A DNA stretch of 64,000 nucleotides from Mortierella alpina (Eukaryota; Mortierellomycota; Mortierellomycetes; Mortierellales; Mortierellaceae): positions 248,001-312,000 of the forward strand of contig JANATF010000005.1 of assembly GCA_029449245.1 (NCBI GenBank), read 5' to 3'. Of the stretch, positions 1-10,684 are shown piece by piece (the first letter of the stretch is position 1; each line of letters starts with the position of its first letter). The position numbers and the translations under genes are program-made. The notes under the pieces are model-generated. The model was not told the DNA's origin. It made no database searches and saw only the letters and a list, made by a program, of their open reading frames with translations.

Positions 1-61
1 CAATCCTCGTTCATCCTCACGACAGTCGACAGCCCACACAAACAACAAACGCTACACACAC

Positions 62-1051
62 ATGAACTCGTTTATAGCAGCACCTGGCTTCGATGCCAGC
101 CGGTTCAAAGGAACGACCCTCATCCTGCCTGCAGTCTCGATCGGGAATGTACCCCAGCTCACCACTGATCTGTTTCTCTCAACGCTCAAGCTCGACCGCG
201 TTGGCTGCATCGAGGACGAGAACGTCATTGCAGTCGTTGGACCTGCAGATCGTCCCCACCAGGCACCATCACCGTCCAGGGCTGTGACGGCAACACCGGT
301 GGAAAGCGCAGCTGATGGACTCTCGCTTGCGGTGGAGGTTTTTCAAACCAAGGATGGAAAGTGGACTCTTGTCCAGCAACGGTCTCCCACGGTTCCACAT
401 CGGTCGCATTTTTATGCCGACAACCTCGTTCAGTTTATTCGAGAGTCTGAATTCGATCAAGTGGTCCTGTTGGCCTCAGCAGATGGTGCTCGAAAGATTG
501 ATGCCCAGCTTCGCTCAAGCACACCTATCAGATACATTTCTTCGCCGCTGCTTTCAAAGACTCTCATCGACACCCTGACGGGGCTTGGATTGGATCCACT
601 GGAACGAGTGGCGACGACAGAGGACGAGAGAAAGGAGGCCATGATTCGTAGGCAAGAACACCACATTACTCAAGATCAAGCCACGAGAGTATCATCAGGA
701 GCAAGTGCGGCAGCGTTGGTGGAGCGTGTTGAGGATATCACGCTCGACGCAAAGCAGGAGGAGCAGCAGGCGGTCTTGGAAAAGATTCCCAGGATACCCA
801 ATGGAGGCATTGCGCGCAGACTGCACTCACTGTGCCAGGAGCAAGGGATCGCGATTCTGACGGTGGTGTTGTTTGCGATGGAGGGTGATAACGCACCGGA
901 TGCTGTGTTTTTGGCTAATGTGACAAATGCCATCCTCAAAGTCCACATTCCAACCCAGGAGCAGCTTGCCCAGGGGGAGGGAGACTGGAAGTTCCCCAAG
1001 AGCTGGGACTCGCTTTACGGGAACACGTACCACCAGGATATGTATCAGTAG
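62..1051 (+). CDS. PAC2: Proteasome assembly chaperone 2 (PAC2/PSMG2 family)
   Basis: Single-exon gene of 329 residues with an ATG at 62 and TAG at 1049-1051. The N-terminal block (residues about 1-60: F-x-G-x-T-L-I-L-P-A-V-S-I-G-N-V, then L-x-x-D-L-x-x-S-T-L, then a V-G-C-I segment) matches the start of PSMG2/Add66 proteins. In the family this protein pairs with PAC1 and helps assemble the 20S proteasome alpha ring; that role is family knowledge. The middle (about 195-255) is a polar, probably coiled insertion rich in Glu/Gln, and the C-terminus ends with the W-x-x-P-x-S-W-x-x-L-Y-G type motif. It is convergent with SPT4, leaving about 130 bp for both 3' ends. The first 61 bases are presumably its 5' leader. 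Confidence 0.9.
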   Translation: MNSFIAAPGFDASRFKGTTLILPAVSIGNVPQLTTDLFLSTLKLDRVGCIEDENVIAVVGPADRPHQAPSPSRAVTATPVESAADGLSLAVEVFQTKDGKWTLVQQRSPTVPHRSHFYADNLVQFIRESEFDQVVLLASADGARKIDAQLRSSTPIRYISSPLLSKTLIDTLTGLGLDPLERVATTEDERKEAMIRRQEHHITQDQATRVSSGASAAALVERVEDITLDAKQEEQQAVLEKIPRIPNGGIARRLHSLCQEQGIAILTVVLFAMEGDNAPDAVFLANVTNAILKVHIPTQEQLAQGEGDWKFPKSWDSLYGNTYHQDMYQ

Positions 1052-1184
1052 CAGTAGCAGTAACAAGGACATGACATTTTTTTTCACAACTCCCGTTCTT
1101 ATTAATGTACATATGTGATGAAGATATTCGTCTTCTCTAAACCCTTCAGAGCAGCAACAATAGGCTTGCGATCCAAACAGTAGC

Positions 1185-1990
1185 TTAATCTCTGGCAGAT
1201 CCATCCCTAATGCACGTATTTGACAAAATACAAGTTAGAGGGGACAGTAGCTGATTTTCAAAAGTGAGGATGCTTTAAGCAGATACATGACTGAACAATC
1301 GCACACAGAAGCATACCTTGCCCTGTACTTGATTCCTTTTGACTCCAAATCATCCTCGATATCCTCGGGAAGACGGCCTTGCACCTGCACGGCATAGATT
1401 CCCTTTTCGAATTTATCTATTGCCAAAAGGAACCAGAAGGAACAATGTCAGCTGTCGTTCAGCCATGTCTCGATCATCGATCCACGAATCGCCCCACCCT
1501 ACCGATACGTTGCCATTTAGCAACCCAGCTCTCTGAAGGCTGCATTACTGCGATCGCGCTGGGAGGTGTGAACGAGTTGGTTGAGAAAAGAAAGACGGAG
1601 CTCGAGGTTAGACAGCCTTTTTCGTGACTGGGGAGCTGCGATTGAAGGCTCTGATCCAGGATGATAGCGACAAGTCTCGTCATTGAAAGGTCCAGAGTTC
1701 GCTTTTTTGAGTTGTTTTACCCGTCGTAGTGCTGGCTGGTGCAGTCCATGACTCTGTCCATGTGGCCTTTCATCTCCAAGAGCGATTCACAGTTATCGCA
1801 GCCACTCTTGAAGAACTGGTCCTGCTTCTGTTGTTTGACAGTTGTTTGACAAGGGATAGATTAGCAAACACTTTGCACAGTTGTGGAACTGCGATTAGAT
1901 GAACACTCTTCCTTGAGATCTTGCCTTGATGAGCGAGCAGAGCAGGCAGGCCCTGAGCTGCTTCTTGTCTGTAGGAATGATGCCCGACAT
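1185..1990 (-). CDS. SPT4: Transcription elongation factor SPT4
   Basis: Five exons on the minus strand: 1990-1925, 1827-1721, 1558-1503, 1416-1317 and 1206-1185, giving 116 residues; human SPT4 has 117. The product is the small zinc-binding partner of Spt5 in the DSIF elongation complex in the nucleus. The Cys4 zinc site is visible as C-L-L-C in exon 1 and C-D-N-C in exon 2. The signature S-W-V-A-K-W-Q-R-I lies in exon 3, G-I-Y-A-V-Q-V-Q-G-R-L-P in exon 4, and exon 5 supplies the conserved tail R-D-G-S-A-R-D. All junctions keep frame. Intron 1 has a GC donor (1924-1923) and AG acceptor (1829-1828); the other three are GT-AG. It is divergent from ESA1, with 442 bp between start codons. The short last exon rests on conservation of the tail. 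Confidence 0.93.
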
Positions 1991-2432
1991 GGTGGAGTCT
2001 TGGATGAGGACAATGGTTGTGTGTGTGGTAAGGTAGGTGATTGTGAATGTGAGCAGTAGTGAAGTGCGCCATCAAAGCTGCCAAGCCACCCTTCTTTTTG
2101 GCTCAGCGTCTTGCTGCGTCTTTTGAATTGTTCATTCCATCCATCCGCCCTGCCTCGCTGCACCCCTTCCACCGCTCTTTGCCCATTGCCGCTCTCTCTG
2201 CCTGGCCCGTCCACACACCACGCTCACCACACACACCTCTGTCCCACGGACCCCCGGACCCACTCTCCCCGACCCATCTCATCACACCGTCCACGACACA
2301 GCTGGCCCATCTCTGCTGCCGACCCTTCACCATCCATCAGTGAGCCCAGTCAGGATCGCATTCGCCTATCGACCGACGCCACCAAAAAGAAGCAATCCGC
2401 CTTTGATTGATTAACATATACCTATATCCAGC

Positions 2433-3992
2433 ATGTCTGCTGCGTCGAGTCCGTTCCCCAACGCAGTCGTCACAGGAGGCACCATTGGCTCAATAATCAT
2501 CGGATGTAAGCTGCATGTCCTCCACGGCACTCCCGCGGAATACCGCAAAGCCGAGATCCTCTCCATCCGACCCACCCCAACGCCAGAGGATGCCACCCGT
2601 TGCGAATACTATGTCCATTACTCGGACTACAACAAGCGACTAGACGAATGGGTAGTACCCGAACGACTGAACCTGCTGGGCGAGATTGAGTATCCAAAGT
2701 CCAAGAAGCCCAAGACACTGCTTGCAGGAGTAGGCAAGGAGACTGGCAAAGGATCAGAACCAGGAACGCCCAGCGCAAGAGTCTCAAAGAACAACCGTAA
2801 GAGCAACCTGAGCAAGGCAGCAACGACAGGAAAAGGAGGAGAGACCTCTACGCCTGCGACACCTGGAACCCCGGGAGCAAACAAGCGCAAGGCGTCGGCC
2901 ATGGAGGAGAGCGGTGGAGCCAGCAGTCAGGAAAAAGGACCGGATGGAACCCAGACACCCAGTATTCACGTTCAAGGGGACGACGACGACGACGACGAAT
3001 CCAGCATCGTGAATGGAGACGGCACGCCGAGTGAGGCAAACATGGACGAAAATGGTGGATTCTTCTCAAAAGAACAGGAGATCGAGAAGCTGCGGACATC
3101 TGGATCGATGACCCAGAACCCACATGAGGTCGCTCGCGTCAAGAACCTCAACCTGATCCAGATTGGCAAGCATGAAGTCGAGACCTGGTACTTCTCGCCC
3201 TATCCAGTCGAATACGCCCATCTGCCGATCATGTACATTTGCGAATTTTGTCTTTCATATTTCCCCGCTGTGAAGCAGTTGTCGCGCCATCGAACCAAAT
3301 GCACTCTTCAGCACCCACCAGGAAACGAGATTTACCGCAAGGACGATATTTCGTTCTTTGAGATTGATGGACGGAAACAAAAGGTCTACTGCCGGAACCT
3401 TTGCTTGCTGTCGAAGCTGTTTCTGGACCACAAGACGCTCTACTACGACGTGGACCCTTTCCTGTTTTATGTCATGACGATGCGGGACGAGGACGGGGCA
3501 CATTTCATCGGGTATTTTTCCAAGGAGAAGGAGTCATCGGAGCAGTACAATGTCGCCTGTATCTTGACGATGCCTCAATACCAGCGCATGGGATTTGGTC
3601 GGTTGCTGATTGCGTTTTCATACGAGCTGTCCAAGGTCGAAAAGAGATTGGGATCGCCTGAGAAGCCGCTTTCAGATCTGGGTTTGCTGTCCTATCGAGC
3701 TTTCTGGTCCGAGACTATTGTTGGGTTGCTGATTGAGCAGCAAAAGACGGGGATCGAGTTGTCGATTGATGACATTGCCAGCAGGACGGCGTTCCAGCCT
3801 ACGGATGTGCTCCATACGCTACAGAATCTGAACGCGCTCAAGTACTACCATGGACAGTATGTGATTGTGTTGAGCGACACTGTCATCAAGAACGCAGAGC
3901 GAGCCTTGAAGAAGAAGCGACGAGAGGTTGAACCCAAGGCGCTGAACTGGAAGCCGATCCACTTTACGGCAACGCAGCTACGATTTTTGTAG
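2433..3992 (+). CDS. ESA1: MYST histone acetyltransferase Esa1/Tip60 (KAT5)
   Basis: Single-exon gene of 519 residues. Esa1/Tip60 is the catalytic subunit of NuA4 and acetylates H4, H2A and variants; this is family knowledge. Visible domains are an N-terminal Tudor-knot/chromo-barrel (about residues 19-85, with Y-Y-V-H-Y and D-E-W-V), an acidic, Ser/Thr-rich linker with a short Asp run (about 90-215), the MYST C2HC zinc finger (about 268-293, C-E-F-C...H-R-T-K-C), and the acetyl-CoA motif Q-Y-Q-R-M-G-F-G (about 381-388). The catalytic Cys is in V-A-C-I-L-T, and the catalytic Glu in S-P-E-K-P-L-S-D-L-G. The lysine that is autoacetylated in this family lies in L-L-S-K-L-F-L-D-H-K. Length and domain order fit Esa1 rather than Sas2 or Sas3. 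The upstream 200 bp is CT-rich, as in other leaders here. Confidence 0.97.
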   Translation: MSAASSPFPNAVVTGGTIGSIIIGCKLHVLHGTPAEYRKAEILSIRPTPTPEDATRCEYYVHYSDYNKRLDEWVVPERLNLLGEIEYPKSKKPKTLLAGVGKETGKGSEPGTPSARVSKNNRKSNLSKAATTGKGGETSTPATPGTPGANKRKASAMEESGGASSQEKGPDGTQTPSIHVQGDDDDDDESSIVNGDGTPSEANMDENGGFFSKEQEIEKLRTSGSMTQNPHEVARVKNLNLIQIGKHEVETWYFSPYPVEYAHLPIMYICEFCLSYFPAVKQLSRHRTKCTLQHPPGNEIYRKDDISFFEIDGRKQKVYCRNLCLLSKLFLDHKTLYYDVDPFLFYVMTMRDEDGAHFIGYFSKEKESSEQYNVACILTMPQYQRMGFGRLLIAFSYELSKVEKRLGSPEKPLSDLGLLSYRAFWSETIVGLLIEQQKTGIELSIDDIASRTAFQPTDVLHTLQNLNALKYYHGQYVIVLSDTVIKNAERALKKKRREVEPKALNWKPIHFTATQLRFL

Positions 3993-4094
3993 CTCTTTAT
4001 AAAAAAAAAATTTATTCTTTTTCTTTCCGCTCGTCTTTCTTCCCTCCACACTTCTGTCCCCTTCAACACCGAACCCTATTTGAACTCTCACTCT

Positions 4095-4206
4095 TTTTCT
4101 TTCTTCTCTCCCTCTCTCTCTCTCTCCCTCTCTCTCTCTCTCTCTCACACACACTCTCACTCTCTCCCTACCTCTCTCTATCTCTCTCGCTCTCTCTCTC
4201 TCTACA
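4095..4206 (+). repeat. CT-rich microsatellite tract in the acyltransferase 5' leader
   Basis: About 110 bases of almost pure pyrimidine, mainly (CT)n broken by short CA runs, ending about 10 bases before the acyltransferase start codon at 4216. A long pyrimidine tract just before the ATG is common in fungal leaders, but this one is unusually long and uniform. It generates spurious ORFs on both strands. Confidence 0.85.
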
Positions 4207-4215
4207 CATATCGTC

Positions 4216-7092
4216 ATGGCCAAACTTCGGCAGCGGACCTCGCAGTCAAAGGAGGGTGCCGCTGACACCAACGGCAAGAGGCGTGGTAGCGTTGATGACT
4301 CCAACAGAGTTGCCAGCTACGATCCAAGTGCACTCTCCAACGATCCACCAAAGATGTACAGGGCGATCCGGTTCTTCTTCAAGATGTGCCTCCACTCCTT
4401 CTATGGCCATGTGGAAGTCGAGGGCACCGAGAATATTGCACCAAACAACTACCCTGCCATCCTCGGTAATGCTACTGTTGGACATCATGTCTGTGTTCGG
4501 GGCAATTTTTCTTTCACAGCATGATCGCACATTATGTCATAGTCTTGTATCCAAGTCTAACCTAACCATGGATGCACACCCTGTATCGATAGTTGCGAAC
4601 CATAGCAACAGCTTGACGGATGCGATTGCCATTCTGTCGACTGTGCCTCCAAAGAGCAGGAGCATGATCAGGATGACCGCAAAGGACACGTTCTGGCACA
4701 AGCCAGGCGTCTTCAAGTAGGCACTCTTACGTTGCCCGAATACTCTTTTTCATGTCGTCCGATACCTCCTTTCATTGACCGGACTTTTTGTATGTCGTGC
4801 CTTCCTCTTGCGCTCTTCGTCTACTTCATAGTTATGTCATCAAAAACGCTGGCACTGTCCCGATCAAGAGACGCAAGGACTACGACAACCAAAAGGTCGA
4901 TAACACTGACGCGATGGGCGCTTTGATCGATACCCTGGGAGCAGGAAGCTGTGTGTGGTAAGTGAAGGGTCCAGGTCTGCATACCGCACTGCATGTGAAG
5001 CTTTCAATGGCAGGGAAAGCTGTACTTCATGCTCGGCTGAAATGCGGGACACAAAGAGAAGAAGAGGGAGGGGGGAATAACTGCATCAAGTCAACACAAA
5101 TACCAGAGACCATTCAGAAAACACAGGCTGCGATGCTGTGTTGTATCGCATGGATGCAGCTCCTCGCCTCGACTCACCCCTGCATCTACCTTTCTAACCA
5201 AAAAAACCAAAAACCAAAATCAAAAAATCATAGCATGTTCCCGGAGGGCATATCGCGTTACCATCCACAGCTTGCGCCCTTCAAGGCCGGTGTCGCCATG
5301 ATTGCCAGCGATGTAAGTGTCCACTTAATGAAGCTTTATCATTTTTGATGTTCCGACCTTGCCGGCTCCTCGAGACTGCAACTGTGATTTGTCATTGCAA
5401 ATACCACAGCGCTCTCACTGACTTGAATTGTCACGCTCTCTTTCACGCTCTCTGTCTCTCATGCCTGCCTTAATATCTTTTTTTTTACGCAACCGATGGT
5501 ACACGACGGCGATTCCTCCCTTGCAATCGATGCGTTTGTCTCAATTAGACGCTATTCCGGTATCAAGACACGCCCGATTTTTCTCTCACGCTCATGACAG
5601 CGTCGATCAACTATCTTCACCGTGAAAAGTTCCGATCCGACGTTCTCGTCACGTTCCATGCGCCCATTGTGCTGACACCGCAGCAGGATTCGAAACTGTT
5701 TTCGACGGATCCGGAAGTAAAGAAGGAGGCGATCCGTAAACTGACAGAGTTGCTCGAGGGCACGGTCCGATCCACTCTGCTGGATGCGCAGGATTGGCAA
5801 ACGGTCCGGTTAGGTCATGTTGCTAGGAAGCTCTATGCTGGTGATCTCGGAACTCGGATCTCGTTGGGTCAGTACGTGCGTTTGACCAGGAGGTTTGTCA
5901 CCGCGTTCAGTCAGCACAAACAGGAGGAGTCGATTGATGGTGAGCGTTATGGTCGGGACAAGCATGGAGGCGGCGCTCAGAGGAACGTAGATTCTTTGGA
6001 GATGAGGCACCCTGAGCGAATGGACAAGGCGACTTTGAAGAAAATTGACGAGCTCGCTAAGGATTTGGCTGTAAGCATCATTTTCATTCAATTGAACTAT
6101 GCTCAAGTGGTTCCTGCACATGCCCTCTGACGGATATACGTTTTTTGTTTTCTTGGACGGCGGTCATAACCAGGAATACCAAGACCAGCTGGATTTCTAT
6201 CACCTCAAGGATTACCGCATCAAGCAAGGCAAGCCAAGTGTGAAGATTCTTGTGGGACGTCTGTTCCAAAGATTCTTGTTGGCTTGTCTTTTGTCGACCA
6301 TTTGCATTCCTGGCTTGTTCCTTTGGGCACCAGTGTTTATCGCCGTGAAGTACGCTAGGCTTGTTGTTGACGCTAAAGCCTATTGCCAGTTAATCACTCA
6401 CTCGTCATCTCGATACTAGCATTTTTTAACATTTGTTGTTGCTGCTGCTGTTGTTGTTGTCATACTTTCCTAGGTACAAAGAGAAGCAGATTAGGCGCAA
6501 GGGACCATTGGAGGACAACTTGGATGAGATTGCCCAGTACAAGTTGATGATCTCGACGTTCTTCTTGCCGCTCATCTGGGGGTTCTGGATCTTGATGACA
6601 CTGCCTATCGCGCTCTTTAGCGCGCCGGGTATAGTTGTTCTTATGTGGCTGTAAGTCAAGAGAGAGAGACAGAGAGACGGGGAGAGAGATGCATATCAAG
6701 ACCTTTGAGGTCGTCAAGACATTATCACTGCTTCGACGATGCTAACTTTGCCATTCAATTGTGCTTGGAATAGAACGATCCGCTGGCTGGAGGACATGAT
6801 CCACAACGCGAAATCTATGCTGTCCCTTCTGCGATTGTTGTTCATGACTGAGGACACCATGTACTCGTTGAGAGACTACCGTCGGGAGTTGGCGCATCGT
6901 GTGCACGAATTTGCGGTGGACCATCTGAAGTTACCTGAGGACCCTGAGGATCTGGTCAAGGAGAACAAGACCAAGAAGGTCGACAGTGGCTGGATGGGCA
7001 AGCTGTCGGGCAGCTATTTTTCGATCAAGAGGAGAAGAAGAAAGGATTGGAACGAGGTTATGCGATTGCACGATGTTTCCCACTATGACTGA
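4216..7092 (+). CDS. Glycerol-3-phosphate / DHAP O-acyltransferase (Gpt2/Sct1-like LPLAT)
   Basis: Eight exons: 4216-4465, 4593-4716, 4832-4957, 5234-5312, 5549-6070, 6174-6349, 6474-6650 and 6774-7092; 590 residues, all junctions in frame with GT-AG borders. The family acylates glycerol-3-phosphate or dihydroxyacetone phosphate, the first step of phospholipid and triacylglycerol synthesis, in the ER or lipid-droplet membrane. The H-x5-D motif N-H-S-N-S-L-T-D (about residues 86-93) and F-P-E-G (about 169-172) are the LPLAT block I and block III signatures. Spacing of the H/D pair fits the Gpt2/Sct1 branch. The N-terminus is polar; two hydrophobic segments from about residues 395-425 and 455-480 probably anchor the protein. 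The C-terminus is basic and polar. The exon 5 start was chosen because it restores a conserved P-D-F-S-L-T-L block directly before I-N-Y-L-H-R-E. Exact substrate is not decidable here. Confidence 0.88.
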
Positions 7093-7334
7093 AGCTGAGG
7101 CGTCGTTGAATAAAAACGAACAGCGTGAAGGTAGGCTCTGCACTTCCAACGAGAAAAAGGGAGAGAACGTTTGCGTTTGGCACGCGTTTTTTTTGGCTGT
7201 GCCGTATGAGTGGCTTGCATATCTCGTCCCGCAAAGTCGCAACTGCACCACCTTCAAAGTTGTTGATGCGGCAACCTTGCAATCTGTCTCTTTGCCCACC
7301 TTTTGCCTGATTCCATCGCACCCAAAAAAGCACC

Positions 7335-8260
7335 ATGAGCAGCCTTCGACAGTTCAAGGCGACCGACCTCTTCAACTTTAATGCCATGTACGTCTGCAAC
7401 TGCCGATTACCCGTGTGGCGACATCCATCAGCCTTCCTGTTGCAAATTCGCTGTTGGCAACGGACACGCAAAGCAGAGCAGAGCCACTAACGCGCCTCCC
7501 TCCTTTTCTCTCGCTTTCTGTTCTCGTGGAACCTAATCAACTTCGACTTGCCGCTCCTTTCAGCAACTTAGATTCTCTGACGGAGACTGTAAGGGCATCA
7601 CAGCAAGCTTTTTTCACATCCCATTGACGCGGAGTGCTTTTGTGGTGTTGAAAGATCTCTAACCACCCAACTTTCACTTTTCTAGTACAACATCTCCTTC
7701 TACCTTTCGTACCTCGCCCGCTGGCCCGACCTCTTCTCAGTACAATGCACTCCTTCCTCGAATCTGATGGCGTATGTCATGGGCAAGGCTGAGGGTACAG
7801 GCACGGATTGGCATGGACACGTTACGGCGATCACGGTCGCGCCCGAGTATCGACGCCTGGGACTGGCACAGGGCATGATGGCGCTGTTGGAGACAGTATC
7901 CGAGTACCCTTACGACGGCTACTTTGTGGATCTGTTTGTCCGTCGGTCGAATAAGGTCGCTATTGAGATGTACACCCAACTAGGGTACTCGATCTATCGG
8001 GCCGTCGAAGGGTATTATAATGGCGATCCGTCCGAGGATGCGTTTGGTGAGCTATGCTTTCTGTTTCGTTTTTTGTTTTTTTTTTTCGTTTAGTCAACTT
8101 TGGGCAATTGACAGTTCGATAGCGATTTTCTGGAACGATTCTTCTAACGCACTTTTTTCATTTAGACATGCGGAAACCGCTGAAGAGGGACGTGGACAGG
8201 AAAAGTGTGCGCGAGAATGGCGAGACCTTTATAGTACAGCCGCACGAAGTACAATTCTGA
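7335..8260 (+). CDS. NAA20: N-alpha-acetyltransferase 20, NatB catalytic subunit
   Basis: Four exons: 7335-7387, 7564-7588, 7686-8046 and 8166-8260; 177 residues against 178 in human NAA20. NatB acetylates protein N-termini that begin Met-Asp, Met-Glu or Met-Asn on the ribosome, together with NAA25. Visible features are the start L-R-Q-F-K-A-T-D-L-F-x-F-N, the 25-bp exon 2 coding N-L-D-S-L-T-E-T, the substrate segment W-H-G-H-V-T-A, the acetyl-CoA motif R-R-L-G-L-A (R-x-x-G-x-A) and F-V-D-L-F-V-R-x-S-N. The tail D-M-R-K-P-L-K-R-D and the conserved end complete the GNAT fold. It lies 241 bp downstream of the acyltransferase and converges on DUS2 with 129 bp between stops. Confidence 0.95.
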
Positions 8261-8389
8261 GCATTGGGAGATCGAATATACACCGCAAAACATTCACGCT
8301 TCTCAAAAGAATCTGCAAAGGACCTGTCAAGGGCTCGACTTTGAATGAAAGGGAGTTACAGCTGCAAAAACAACATCAAAAAAGAACAA

Positions 8390-10317
<1,928 letters not shown>

Positions 10318-10684
10318 CCTGGTGGGGAATTGGTGTGGAGTGTGTGTTCGGTGAGTGCAAAAGACCGATGCCATGGTCGTCCGCTGAAGTGTGCCTTTTT
10401 GAACCAAGAGAGGAAAAAAAAAACTTTTCAACACGTGATACGATCGCTGCGCGGGCGAGCTCTGCCTGCGCCCAATTTTCTGAATGACCACACAACCCCT
10501 TCGACGCAAAGTTCTCATGAACAAAAGATGTATTTAATAAAGTCCTGCGCTCTTGAAATGCGAGATTATGGTACAAGGTTATATATAAAAGAAAGCTGTG
10601 CAAGAAGACGGGCGAGCTCGTCTCTGCCTCGTAGCTTCTGTTCTCGGCAATGTGTGCGACCGCAGTTGACGGTCAGCGAGCGAG

